Source: Thamnocephalis sphaerospora (Eukaryota > Zoopagomycota > Zoopagomycetes > Zoopagales > Sigmoideomycetaceae). From it: 25,297 nt of DNA. Positions 9,273 to 19,350 of this stretch are shown here, piece after piece. The DNA lies in assembly GCA_003614735.1 (NCBI GenBank), contig KZ992629.1, positions 1 to 25,297 of the forward strand, written 5' to 3'. Under the pieces are notes generated by a model that worked only from the letters and a program-made list of their open reading frames with translations, did no database searches and was not told the DNA's origin. The position numbers were made by a program, and so were the translations under genes. Position 1 is the stretch's first letter. Every line of letters starts with the position of its first letter.

Positions 9273-10094
9273 TTACTGGCAGCAGGCCTTCAACGGCGTA
9301 TCGACCTTGCACACACGGCTGGTCGGGCACGAGGAAAGGTGCCAGCGGCCCTTGCGGCAGACAGCGAGCTTGCCCTCGTGGCAGGTGCTCTGACCCTCCC
9401 AGCAGAGGCGAGCAGCACGGCACTTGCGCGGCTTGGTCGAGACAGTCGGGACCTTTGGTGCAATGGCGGTGCGGTAGGGGATGATACCAGGCGCAGATGG
9501 GGCGGCCGGAGTGACTGGGGCAGCCGGCTTCGACGCTGGGGTCGCGGCAGGAGCAACTGGCTTCGGCGCCGAGGTTGTGATCGGGGCCGGAGCCGGAGCC
9601 GATTCGCCTGGGCAGATCGGGAAGTTGTGCGTCTTGCCGTCGTTGCCAAAGTCCTGAGTCCAGTAGTACTGGCCGTTGTTACCCTTGGCAGCACCAAGAC
9701 CCATGTGGGTGTGAGGACCCATGATGTTCTTGTAATGGCCCGCCGACTTCATCCAGGACTCAAACACCTCCTTCGGAGTCTTCTGGCCAGCAGCAACGTT
9801 CTCGGCGCTGCCGCGGATGCCAAAGGCGCTAGCCAGACTCTTGGCGCGGTCGACAAACGACTGGCCAAGCAGGTCGTGAGCCATCTTTTCCAAGCGAGCC
9901 TGCAAGGTGCTGTGAGCCTGGGCAATGTTCTTGAGACCTTCGCTGAGACCTAGCGCTGGGAGGCCGTTGTTGGCGCGCGCGCGGTTAACATCGCAGAGAA
10001 TTTGGTTGTTGTAGCTGGAAACATCCGCCTCGGCGGACTGCGCGGTGGCAAGCACCACAATGGCGGCAACAGTGGCAATCGGAAGTAGCTTCAT
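9273..10094 (-). CDS. Secreted CAP/SCP (PR-1-like) protein with cysteine-rich C-terminal module
   Basis: An intronless frame of 273 aa. Residues 1-23 form a signal peptide (KLLP, hydrophobic core, AEA cleavage site), so the product is secreted. The CAP domain spans about 28-160. Tetrad-like residues are H73 (MAHD), E98 (AENVA), E112 (FESWM) and H120 (GHYKNIM), followed by the CAP signatures GLGAAKGNNGQYYWTQDFG. A Pro/Ala/Lys linker covers about 165-220. The tail (225-273) holds eight cysteines in about 48 residues (C225, 231, 238, 246, 256, 262, 271, 272) with the pattern C-x6-C-x7-C-x9-C; it resembles a small disulfide-knotted or carbohydrate-binding module but is unassigned. Fungal CAP proteins (Pry type) bind sterols or fatty acids, or act at host surfaces; which applies here cannot be read from the sequence. 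The start codon lies directly before the signal peptide. Confidence 0.93.
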   Translation of the reverse strand: MKLLPIATVAAIVVLATAQSAEADVSSYNNQILCDVNRARANNGLPALGLSEGLKNIAQAHSTLQARLEKMAHDLLGQSFVDRAKSLASAFGIRGSAENVAAGQKTPKEVFESWMKSAGHYKNIMGPHTHMGLGAAKGNNGQYYWTQDFGNDGKTHNFPICPGESAPAPAPITTSAPKPVAPAATPASKPAAPVTPAAPSAPGIIPYRTAIAPKVPTVSTKPRKCRAARLCWEGQSTCHEGKLAVCRKGRWHLSSCPTSRVCKVDTPLKACCQ

Positions 10095-10910
10095 GATGAT
10101 AGAGCGTTAGTGTAGGACGCACGTGTGCGATTAGCAGAGGGTAGTAGCCAGGGGCGTGTAGGTAAAGGTTTGGTAGAGACGACTGGACCAGACAGACTTG
10201 AGCAGTTACGGTGAGTAGGCGTGTATGTAAGTGTAGACTGCAAGCAGAAGGATTTGGCTGGCGAGGAAGAGCCGGGGGAGGCGTCATGATGGCTGCGCGT
10301 TTTATTTGGCGAAGGCAACGAGAGAATTCTTTACGATGTGCCAGCCACACGTGCCGGCCGCCTCAGCGCTCCAGAGGCGGTGTTGAATCCATGTTGTACA
10401 GTGATTGCCATTTATGGTTGGAGGCAGCATTCGAAGATACCAGATGTGGCACCCACAATGCTGCGAGTACAGACACAACCGACGATAGCATCACCTCAAT
10501 GTGGTGGCTTCCAAAAGGACCGCCAAGTAGGGCTCCGGTTTCAAAGACAGCGGATTTGGAAGGCAATGCAGCGCTCGCTGGCGCAGAGCGTGAACAAATT
10601 GGCTAGTTGGTCGCTGCCGTGCACGAACAAACACCGATAGATGTGCACCACGACTTGCTCGGCATGACAGCATTGGTAGATGCTTTTTTGAGAAGGCCCG
10701 GTGCCTACAAAAGAGGCACAGCATGACATTCGCAAGAGTGCATCCGCACCAGGCTGGAGGACGGGCTGGCAGCGTATGCACCGTTTGTGAAAATGCCGCT
10801 ATGCGCAAGTGCCACTAGTCACCGCTGCCACGGCAGATTTGCGTCATTGGCGGTGGGAGGTGCACCGACGGTTGGCAGGAGCGGCGGCAATTGGTCACGT
10901 TTGAAACTGC
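10095..10910. other. Intergenic region between CAP-protein gene and MTG1
   Basis: It holds the CAP-gene promoter on the left and the MTG1 3' flank on the right. Open frames of about 100-130 codons on both strands overlap each other and match nothing I know. Nothing else seen. Confidence 0.5.
10299..10308 (-). promoter_or_regulatory. TATA-like element of the CAP-protein gene
   Basis: AAATAAAACG-like sequence on the minus strand, about 205 bp before the start codon, followed by a pyrimidine-rich leader. Weak match. Confidence 0.3.
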
Positions 10911-12227
10911 TCATTTATGGCCAAGATGCTGTGCAATAGTGGAAGCGTTCACATCGTCAAGTGTGAGGCGGCCAAACCGGCCGTCGCGATACTTGCGCAG
11001 GAAAAACATGGCCGCCGCGGAAAGATCGACCTCTCCGCCCCGGCGTATAGCCCCGATTCGTGCGGCAACATGCATCAACAGCCGGTGTACGTCGTCTGTG
11101 GGCGATTCTAGTCCGAGAACGGTCGTGTACCTGCCAACAAGAGACGAGAGCAGTGACAAAGGCTGTAAACTGCCTGTGCGTACCCAGACATTCCCTTCTC
11201 GGCCACCTACCCTGCATTGCCAAGTTGGTTGAGGCGGAAAAGCAGATAGTCCGCCATCATTTCTTCGTCGGCTAGATGGTCGCGGATGCCGCCTGTAACT
11301 GCGACTTTGAGCGAGGTAATTGGGTCTTCGATATGCGGAATCATGACGCCTGCCGCGCTAAACGTGTTAGGCACATGCAACAACATGTGGCGTAGTGCAT
11401 CCCTACCAGGCGTGTCGAGCAGATGGACTTCAGGGTTGTCCAGGACTTTGACGGTGCCGGCTACCGTGCGCGTTACACCGGGTTGCGCACCAGTAACTGC
11501 TGCTTTGCCTACCGCGCGCGCATCTCAGTAACGCCCCGTCTCCGCGCGAGCTCTCCAGCCGGCTACGTACCGCGACCAAGGCCCTGGCGTCGTAGCGCGT
11601 TGATGATGGACGATTTGCCCACGTTTGGCATGCCTACAACCATCACGGTAGTACGCGCTAGCCGCTGCGCACTCTGCCGCGCCGCATCTGTGCGGTGCCG
11701 GGGCGCTACCGGTTAGCTCGTGCAGACTGCGGACCGCTAAGGCGCCGCCCACCTGCAGCATGCTGCAGCACCACATCCACGTTGGTATTGTTGTTTGCGT
11801 CTGTAAACACCACTGACTGATGCGCCTGGCGGGTAAAGGCCTGTCGAATGGGCTACGCAGCGCGGTCAGCACTGGAGCGCAAGTCGGTCGGTCGCGACCA
11901 GGCACACACCTCCTCGGCGGCCGGATCCGCCAGATCTGCCTTGTTGTACACAATGAGCCGACGCTTCCGCCGCGCTAACCTCTCAAACTGCGCATTGATG
12001 GACGAAAAGGGAATGTGCGTCGCTGCAGCTGAGGATTCCGACGCGTTCGCTTAAACATGACGCCTCTGCCAACACACACACAAGGATATCCGTGCGTCGC
12101 GCACTTCGACCACCAGGTCAACGTCGCGCTGCAGCCGCTCCTTGATCTGCCGGATTCCCCGTGCCATATGGCCGGGGAACCAGTTGATCGAGCGGTGGTA
12201 CGTGAACGTCTGGCGGAAGGCGCTCAT
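10911..12227 (-). CDS. MTG1: Mitochondrial ribosome-assembly GTPase 1 (MTG1), seven exons
   Basis: MTG1 is a circularly permuted GTPase of the YlqF/RbgA group that helps mature the large mitoribosomal subunit. Exons: 12227-12090, 12014-11910, 11852-11753, 11687-11571, 11508-11407, 11349-11211, 11130-10911; total 306 aa, about the family length. The permuted G-motif order is clear: G4 NKAD (70-73), then G1 GMPNVGKSS (133-141), G2 T166 (GVTR), G3 DTPG (185-188). The family N-terminus INWFPGHMARG and the C-terminal helical domain (LDDVN near the end) are present. The start at 12227 has a strong context (CACCATGA); the frame is open to an ATG at 12419, which would add 64 residues. Intron 1 (12015-12089) has AT-AC ends with a U12 donor; the other five are GT-AG of 57-80 bp. 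Intron 3 has a second phase-compatible acceptor at 11706 (ten residues difference from a 47-bp intron allows APRHRT extra). Divergent from the ammonium transporter. Confidence 0.92.
12015..12089 (-). other. Probable U12-type AT-AC intron (MTG1 intron 1)
   Basis: A 75-bp intron beginning ATATCCTTG and ending GCAC. The first eight bases equal the canonical minor-spliceosome AT-AC donor. A branch-like TCCTCAGC lies at 12035-12028, putting the candidate branch A 15 nt before the 3' end, the short distance typical of U12 introns. Joining at these ends gives EVRDAR-IPFSSIN, exactly the conserved MTG1 block. The usable GT donors tested in this interval either shift the frame or insert extra residues. 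Confidence 0.8.
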
Positions 12228-12496
12228 GGTGCCAGACGCGAGGGGCGTGCCTAAAGGAAATGACTGACGCGGCACCAGCCAGGCAGCCGTGCGCGCTAGT
12301 CTAAAGCAAGTTAGCTTCTGCATGTTATCCACAAGACTAAAAGCCGACCTGCGCAGTGTACACCAGACCATTTGCTCAGCGGTGCTTGCTGTACCACCGC
12401 ATCTCTGATATCTCAGCATGCGGTTGCATTATCTGTCGCGGCGGCCGGCTGTGTGCTTGCTGCCGAGGCGTACACCATCACCTTTGAGTCTAATCG

Positions 12497-12507
12497 AGCC
12501 AATGGGC
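12497..12507 (+). promoter_or_regulatory. CCAAT box next to GC box in the MTG1/ammonium-transporter promoter
   Basis: GCCAATGGGCGGG at about 12499: a CCAAT core fused to a GGGCGG core. It lies about 270 bp upstream of the MTG1 start and about 700 bp upstream of the transporter start, so it more likely serves MTG1. Confidence 0.35.
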
Positions 12508-12594
12508 GGGATTTCCGGCTTGATTAGGCGGATGCAGTCTTGATAGAAAGTCGATGCGTGCGCGGTGTCACAGAAGGGTAGGCGACGCGTTGGC

Positions 12595-13124
12595 CGATAA
12601 CGCAGGCTTGCACTCACACCGCAGCCGACATTCGACTTTTACGGCACCCGGTCGTTGCCCGTTACATTGCTGCCCAACAGGGCTTTGTGTGCTTTGCTTG
12701 TGGCTCACAGTCCGTCCTACCCGCGCTGTCGGTGATTTGCCGTCACGACCACTTGTCGCCGCTGACCGCCGGTGCACGCTGATTTCGCTTCCATGCGGTA
12801 CCTTATCGCGTCGCTCTCCGGCGACCGCCTATCTAGCGCAGTTCACTTGCGCCGCGCCGCGTTCTGACATGGCAGCATTGCGTGGATATAAGACATGGGT
12901 TGGTTGTTTCACTCGGCAACTGAATCCTCACCTGCAGGCGACCGCCACCACCGATTCGGGCCACTCTTTCTACGCCGCCACCATCTGTTGTGCAGCTTGT
13001 GTTTATTTCCGCGCACTCTATTCTGCTTGCTTCCTGCTTCTCAACTATCCGCGCAGCTGTTTGCGTCTATTGTACTGCCTCGCTTCTCTACAGCGCTACC
13101 AACTTTTTGTTTCTCAATCGATAA
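12595..13124. promoter_or_regulatory. Three GATA-factor-type motifs upstream of the ammonium transporter
   Basis: CGATAA at 12595-12600, CTTATC (GATAAG on the other strand) at 12802-12807 and CGATAA at 13119-13124. GATA factors control nitrogen-regulated genes, including ammonium permeases, in many fungi. Six-base motifs arise by chance, so this is suggestive only. Confidence 0.35.
12887..12893 (+). promoter_or_regulatory. TATA box of the ammonium transporter gene
   Basis: TATAAGA in the context GGATATAAGA, about 315 bp before the start codon. It is followed by a long C/T-rich stretch (about 12950-13200) typical of fungal leaders. Confidence 0.45.
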
Positions 13125-13202
13125 TTCCTGCCGGTAATACGCTCTCCTTCTTTCTACCATCACACGACTCTGTTTCAATTCGCCAAAGCGTTGTCCAGCC
13201 AA

Positions 13203-14679
13203 ATGATGATGCTTATGCGACGCCAAGAGGAGGCGGCCGCGGGGCCGACCCTCAACAACGGCGACCAAGCCTGGGTGCTGGTGAGTGTTTTTTGCAACAG
13301 CCACCGCTCGTACCAGCATTATCGCATTTGCTAATGTTGGTCCGCACTGTTAGGCCTCCACTGCGCTGGTGTTCATCATGGTTCCTGGTGTTGGCTACTT
13401 TTACAGCGGCATGGCTCGCAGCAAAAATGCCCTCTCGCTCATCTTCCTTAGCATGCTCAGTCTTGCTGTGGTCGGTGTCGAATGGTTCATCTGGGGCTAC
13501 TCGCTCTCGCTGAGTGAAAATGGCAGCGTCTTTATTGGCAACTTGAACCATGCCTTCCTTATGGATGTTGGCGACAAGCCGCATCCAAACGGTCCTACAA
13601 TTTCCGGTACTGTGTACTGCACCTACCAGAGCATGTTTGCCTCCATCACTCCGGCATTGGCTTTTGGCGCCGCCGCCGAGAGGTCGCGCATTCTGCCTGC
13701 ACTCGTCTTTCTGTTTGCCTGGTCTACGCTTGTCTACAACCCGGTCGCCTACTGGACCTGGGCGCCCAATGGCTGGCTGCGTACGCTCGGCAGTCTCGAC
13801 TATGCCGGCGGCACTCCGGTGCACATGAACAGCGGCTTTGCTGCGCTCGCGTACGCTCTGGTCGTTGGTCGCCGTCAAGGTTTTGGCAAGGAACAGTTCA
13901 AGCCGCATAACTATGCCAACATCATGCTCGGTACCGCCCTGCTCTGGTTTGGCTGGCTTGGTTTTAACCCAGGCAGTGCCGTGGCCGCCAACGGTCGTGC
14001 CGGTATCGCCGCCATTGTTACCAACATTGCTGCCGCCACTTCTGGCCTGACCTGGTTGCTGCTCGCATACCGCCACGAACGCAAGCTCAGCAGTTTCCAC
14101 TTTTGCAGCGGTGCCGTTGCCGGTCTGGTTGCCATCACGCCTGCTTCTGGCTATGTACAGCCGTGGGCTGCGTTTGTCTTTGGCATCATTGCCGGCGCTG
14201 TGTGCCATTTTGCCTGCGACCTCAAGCACCGCCTCGGCTACGATGATGCGCTTGACGTGTTTGCCGTGCACGGTGTCGGCGGTCTTGTCGGCAACCTGCT
14301 GACGGGGATCTTTGCCGATGCCAGCATTGCAACGCTCGATAATGCCAGCATTCCCGGCGGCTGGATCAATGGCAACTGGATTCAGCTGCCGATCCAGCTT
14401 GCAGCAAGCGGCGCCGGTGCTGGCTGGGCCTTTGTCATCACCTACATCATGCTATTTATCATGGACAAGATCCCAGCCCTCCGTCTTCGCGTAGACGAGC
14501 ACGAAGAAATTCTGGGTCTAGATGCGTCGCAAATGGGCGAGCTCGGCTACGAGCACATGGCCATCAACGAGTGGGAGCGCAGTAGCACTGGCGCGACTGG
14601 CGCCGCTGCTGTGGCGGCCACGCCCGGCTCGCTCGAGAACGGTAGTAGCACGCCTCCGCGCAAGCCCGCAGGGCACTAA
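13203..14679 (+). CDS. AMT/MEP/Rh-family ammonium transporter
   Basis: A plasma-membrane trimer subunit that moves ammonium into the cell. Exon 1 is 13203-13280 (26 codons) and exon 2 is 13354-14679, giving 467 aa, usual for fungal Mep proteins. The 73-bp intron (GTGAGT...TAG, phase 0) splits the block NNGDQAWVL/ASTALVFIMVPGVG, a family-typical first membrane helix. Pore residues are visible: the periplasmic Asp (D175, SLDYAGG), first pore His H183 (PVHMNSG) and second pore His H332 (FAVHGVGGLVGNLL). About eleven membrane spans can be read. The C-terminal tail contains DEHEEILGLDASQMGELGY-like sequence, the conserved cytosolic motif that gates Amt trimers, then a Ser/Ala/Gly-rich end. The start is three ATG codons in tandem (13203-13211); the first is chosen. 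GATA motifs upstream fit nitrogen control. Confidence 0.95.
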
Positions 14680-15199
14680 TCTCCTGCGCCTATTTGCGCT
14701 TGCTATTGTTTGGCTCGTCTCCTGTTTGAGCAATGTCGCTGCTGTTGCCGCCTACCATCTGGCAGCAGTGTTGCTGATAGCATTATCTCCCGCCTCTGCT
14801 ACCACAACCTGTACATTCGTCGCATGTGCCGACTCCTGCTGTAACCGCATCTTCTACGTCTATGCATGTGCAGCGCCATGATGTCAGCTTTACACGCGTC
14901 TACCCTTTCTTGGTGGTATTACGTTTGGCCAGAATCGATGTCGGAGCTTTCGGCATTGTCCGCTGTTCGCCGACTGTCAAATCGGCATAGTAAAAAACTA
15001 CTTTCGCTGTGCATCTCGCATTTCCGATTGTGTGTACCTATTTGGTCAACTAGTACCCGCTATCCTCCGCACGTATAGGCCACCCAAGCAGGCTACAGCG
15101 CATAGTCTATCACTACCACTGTTGGACAGGTGCCAAGGGGAGAGTGCCGCGATGGCTAAAAACGTCGTTTGCGCGACGAAGAAATTTATGCGCGTGTGA
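14680..15199. other. Convergent 3' region, ammonium transporter / P450
   Basis: It separates two genes that read toward each other. T-rich and pyrimidine-rich; no conserved frame seen. Confidence 0.5.
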
Positions 15200-17311
15200 T
15201 CAAACGGCGGAAGGGTTGCGGCCAAAATCGCAGATGGTGCTTTCTTTTGTTGTACTCGTGACGGTAATGTGTTGCTCAAATAAAGTGTTGTTGATGCGCT
15301 GGAAGCGGATGCGCAGGTCCTTTGGTTTAAGAAAGAATGGAGTGGTCAGCTGCAAGCGTTCGCTGTGAGGGCTGTCTTCGGGCAGCTTCCAAGAAAAGTG
15401 GCGCACGAGCAGGGCAAGCGTGACGCGCTGTTCGGCCAACGAAAAGTTGTATCCTGGACCTGCAGCAAAGGATGAGCACATGTGTTTGCTACGCAAACGC
15501 CTATACTCTCGCCATTGCTATCGTCACTTACACACACGACTCCCGGCACTGAATGCCAGCCAGGCGTTTGGGTGCTGTGGGCCAGCGTGCTTGTCGCTCG
15601 TTTCACCAGGAGACAGTGGCAGATCGGGTGCGTCCAGGTGGCGCTCCGGCATAAACTGCTCCGGGTTTGGCCAATAGGCCGAGTGATGCTGGACCGCCCA
15701 GATGTTCAGGGTAAAAAGCGTGCCCTTGGGGAATGTGTGGCCGCCCAGTGTGAACGTCCGGTTAAGTCTACGTGGTGGCAGGTGTCCGACCGGCGGCACC
15801 AGGCGCAGCGCCTCGCGGATCACAGCGTTTGTATACTTGAGCTTGTGAAAGTGCTCGGCAGTCGGCTGCTCGTCGCCAATAACGCGGTAGACTTCTTCGC
15901 GTACACGCTGCTGAGCATCGGGGTAGCGGGCAAGATAGTAGATTACCGTTGCCATTGAAGTAGCGGTGGTATCGTGGCCGGCCAAGAAGAAGGCAGCCAG
16001 ATTATCCTGCGTACAGCGCTGGTTAGACGCGGCTACACCTAGACCATGTGCAGACGGTCGAAACTTACCCGCAGCTCCTTGTCGGTCAGCATGGCGTTGT
16101 CATCTTCGCACGCCTCGATCATGAGCGAGAGAAGATCGTCTCCGCTGCCATATGCGCTCGCCGGCTGTTCCTTGCTGCCGTTGTTACCATTGTCGCAGTC
16201 GCCCTTCTTGGCTGCCCTGCAACTCTGTAGCTTGGCGCGTTTTTCACGGATCATCTTGTAAAAGATATCGTTGATTCTGTCGATATCTTGATGCACGCTA
16301 CGGCGCAGCGGATTCCACGGCCGGTCAAACGCCGACGCCAGTCTCCAGAACGGATTGACCAACGCCGCGACAATACGGTTGAAGATTTGCGCTACGGCCA
16401 AGTCCGGATTGTCGATTGCCTGTCATAAAGCAATTCGATTAGCATGCTATCACTTGCGATGCCATCGCACGCTGCACCGCCTTACGTCAAAGTCGTAGTC
16501 AAGCGCTGCTCTTCCCAGGATGTCCATAGTTAGCCTGCCAGGGTGCGGATGGGATGAGCGCCATGCATCACATTGCCGAGCAACTTGGCATTGTGCATAC
16601 CGCTGCAGCCAGATCCAGATGTCAATGTCCTCGCCGGACACTTCGTCAAGCTTGCACGCAAACTTTTGCGCTTTGGCATTGAACAGCTTGACCGACAGCG
16701 ACTTGCGGAATATCGGATTAATGATCTTACGATAGAGACGCCATTCCTGTACGTTTATCGGTAAGTCGATGGAAGAAGATGCGATCACAGCGCAGACTGC
16801 AGACTGCAGACGCTATGCCTACCTGGCTGTTGGAGACTAGTACGTTTTCGCCAAAGTAGGAGGTGGTTATGCTGTCTGGAAGAGAATCCTTTGGCAACAA
16901 TTTTTCAAAAATGTCTGCGCCACACTCGTCAGCCGTTGCTGAAGCCGCGGTGGTTCGCCTAATCGACCGATCCTTACTGTGGTTCTGACAGATTATCTGT
17001 GCTAGCTCTGGAGAGCCAACATGCACAACCCAGCCGTACTCGCCGATCCACGCACGTACAAGACCCGTCTCTTCAATGCGCTCTTTGATGAACATGTCGT
17101 ACAGGTCGTTAAATCCGGCACCAAGCATGACATGCCACAAGTAGCGTGGCACATCAACGACCGCAATGTCGCACAGCGCTTGCGGTACACGTAGCGTGCG
17201 GCGTGCCCATAGATAGGCGGCAGCCGCAATCAAGCCGATGGCCACGGTGGAGTAGGTCGGAAGAAGCTGAAGAAGAGGCAGGAATCCGCCGTACGCCTTT
17301 GTATCGCTCAT
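15200..17311 (-). CDS. Cytochrome P450 monooxygenase, membrane-anchored, six exons
   Basis: A haem-thiolate monooxygenase anchored in the endoplasmic reticulum; substrate unknown. Exons: 17311-16823, 16746-16601, 16534-16486, 16419-16069, 16006-15532, 15459-15200; 589 aa, slightly longer than usual. A membrane helix near residues 20-42 is followed by a basic WARR stop. The C-helix has W165-R166 and R169 (EWRLYRK). I-helix: AGHDTT at 354-359. K-helix ExxR: E410/R413 (REALR). PERH at 465-468 corresponds to PERF. Haem loop FSAGSRVCPG (497-506) has the ligand C504, whose codon is split by the last intron (GTAAGT donor). Every intron (62-76 bp) is confirmed by phase and family sequence. A low-complexity insert between the F/G region and the I-helix (KKGDCDNGNNGSKEQ, near 290-310) accounts for extra length. 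The C-terminal 30 residues after RIRFQRI look unconserved. No neighbouring biosynthetic genes. Confidence 0.93.
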
Positions 17312-18153
17312 TGTGTCGGCGGGGCAATGGCCGGTAGAGTGGGTGGGTATACGTTGGTGTAGCGGGAGTGGGCTGGGGTGTGGAGAGGACAGTCCGCCTA
17401 CGGTGTAGCGCCGCTCGACTTTATAGTGCAGTGTTGTAGATACGTTCGGCCCAAGTGCATGCATCGCATGGAATTTGCATGATAAATTACTACTAACAGT
17501 AGCTTCCTCATGTTTGGCACAAGAGAGCGGCAGCCCTACCGTCGGGTATGCATCCAATGGTTGGCGCGGCCGGTTGCGCATAGGTCGGCGCACTTCACAT
17601 CGCCGACGACCGACATGATATGTGAACTCTGCATACACGTCGCCATGCGCACCTATAGCAGCAGATACAAGTCACATGGCTGCAGCGGCGCTGCATGTCA
17701 TGCCCGAGGCGCAGCAAATGAGAATGCATGCTATCGCGGCGGGCTTTCGATAACAATGCTGGCGCATGTCGGCGTGCTCGATTCATGAGTCTGGGCGGCC
17801 GAACGTGGCCGTTGCACGAGCTTGCCAGCTTGCCACCCTAGTCGTTGCGAGGTGCGTAGGTATGCCGCGCAACGCCACCTCATGACACAGCGTGCTAGGC
17901 TGGGCGCGCGCTGGCACCGCAAATGCCTTCATGCATACATGTACATAGAACAGGCTGACCAATGACAGTGATGCGTGATGAGACAGCGGCGCCACGATGG
18001 AGCGGGTTTATTGCGCCGCACGAGTCCAGACAGACGGGGCTCGCGTGTGCACTGCCGCCGCCGCCGCCATGGTATACCGAATAATCCAGTAGAAAAGAGC
18101 AGATGGCTGATGACACAGCGCCAGCAGCCAGCTGGTGGTAGACGATCTGTCGC
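17312..18153. other. Intergenic region between P450 promoter and eL42 3' end
   Basis: Apart from the TATA box I see no conserved frame. It contains several ATGCATG/CATGCA palindromes (17457-17485, 17725, 17925-17943) of unknown meaning. Confidence 0.5.
17419..17425 (-). promoter_or_regulatory. TATA box of the P450 gene
   Basis: TATAAAG on the minus strand, about 110 bp before the start codon. Confidence 0.55.
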
Positions 18154-19350
18154 TTAGAAAACGAGAGCGGCACCCTGAACACAAACGACGCGCAGATTAG
18201 CATCCGAGATCGCGATCGCCTCTCGCCCACTATGCCACCGCGCCCATCGCTGTCCATGCTACACACCTTGGTCTTCTTGTCACCACCGAGCTCGAAGTGC
18301 TTGCAGCGCTTCAGCGGGAGCTGGTGCTTGTACTTGCACACGGTGCACTCCAGGCGGAGCACGACCTTCTTGGTGGTCTTGGCCTTCTTGTGGAACACCG
18401 GCTTGGTCTGGCCACCATAGCCAGACTGCTTGCGGCGATAACGACGCTCACCTGTGGCATCACCGCAGTGGGGTGTGTGCGTGCGCATACGTAAGTCATT
18501 ATGCTCTGCCGATGCGGGCCGCGACATGCGGCAGTGTGTGGCACCAGTGCAGCCGTGTGCTCCCTGACTCGATGCGCGTCTGCCAACAACCTCTGCGAGC
18601 ATGCAAGATTGCGAGCGTGCACGCGCGATATATGTCTACTGCGCTGCCGCCAATCTGCCAAGAGTGCTACTCGGCCACCTGGTGCACATACACTGCCCGC
18701 CGATGCTCGCGCTGAAACAGCCGCGCGTCTACATACCCTGGGCGAACTCAGAGCGCTTGCCAGCCTTAAGCTGCGACACCTTGTGGGGGGTGTGCTTGCG
18801 GCACTCCTTACCCTTGCAGAACGTGTTGCGGGTCTTCGGGATATTGACCTGTGGACGCGCGTCAACGTACGGTTAGTCGTCATAGCATACATGCTCGCAG
18901 GCGGCAGAATATTCCGGCGTCTCGCGCTCTTCCCAGCATTACGCATCAAATGGCGGCGTGCATGTATGTGCGCATGTGTACGCGCGCAACGGCCGGAGAC
19001 CGAGCCGCGTGCCAGCCAAAACCCTCAGTGTCCGACAGCAAGCAACGCCGCATAAGCGGACGCGGGAACTGCGCGGACCTGCAGCCTGGGCTTTGCGCCG
19101 ACCGCCAACGCGCGTTGCACACGTAGAACGGCGTAGCACACGGGCCTACAGGCAAACTCGCTACCGAATCCCCTGCTCCGACGTCCGCGCCTCCGTCCAT
19201 CATCCGTGAATCGACGCATCCATCCATCCATCCACCATCCATCCATCCATCTGCGGCTTCGCTTGTTCCATCCGACCGCGCGTAGCGTGCCGTATTTCTC
19301 TTCAAACGCGCAGCGGCTCCGCGCCCAGTCCATCAGCATGTACCCACCAT
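18154..19350 (-). CDS. RPL42: Cytosolic ribosomal protein eL42 (L44e / Rpl42)
   Basis: A component of the large cytosolic ribosomal subunit near the E site. Exons: 19350-19348 (ATG only), 18848-18737, 18451-18267, 18174-18154; exactly 106 aa, the family length. The protein reads [21 protein letters not shown], then the near-invariant [17 protein letters not shown] block and a GAALVF end. Zinc-binding cysteines are C12, C17, C74 and C77. Residue 56 is proline, the form found in cycloheximide-sensitive ribosomes (glutamine at this site gives resistance in some yeasts). Introns are 499, 285 and 92 bp, the first two far longer than elsewhere in the window. The isolated ATG exon (ATG/GTGGGT) is placed by the short pyrimidine-rich leader and the TATA-like box 75 bp upstream; it is the least certain exon. 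The position of the first intron directly after the start codon is common in this gene family. Confidence 0.93.
19217..19251. repeat. (CATC)n microsatellite inside eL42 intron 1
   Basis: About eight CATC tetramers with one interruption. On the transcript strand it reads GATG/GGAT repeats. Confidence 0.85.

Larger units (their letters stand above)
12228..13202. other. Divergent promoter region between MTG1 and ammonium transporter
   Basis: It contains the CCAAT/GC box, GATA motifs and TATA box listed separately. A 62-codon minus-strand frame (12429-12617) has no known relatives that I recognise and overlaps the CCAAT element; I do not call it a gene. Confidence 0.5.

Noticed and set aside
12051-12110. 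GT-AG splicing of MTG1 intron 1 via the GTGTGT run
   Set aside because: It can be forced in phase only by inserting five extra residues (SLSTH-like) between DARI and IPFSS. The AT-AC solution gives the conserved block exactly.
12429-12617. 62-codon minus-strand frame upstream of MTG1
   Set aside because: No family recognised, it contains the CCAAT/GC-box promoter element, and its length is compatible with chance.
12554-13513. 319-codon plus-strand frame over the ammonium transporter leader and exon 1
   Set aside because: Cys/Leu/Ser-rich translation of a pyrimidine-rich leader in another frame; it contradicts the well-supported exon 1 and intron.
13252-14271. 339-codon frame antisense to the ammonium transporter
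   Set aside because: A mirror of strong codon bias in the transporter; no recognisable domain.
18452-19347. snoRNA genes in the two long eL42 introns
   Set aside because: Only imperfect C-box-like TGATGG/TGATGC and isolated CTGA; no pair with a terminal stem or correct spacing.
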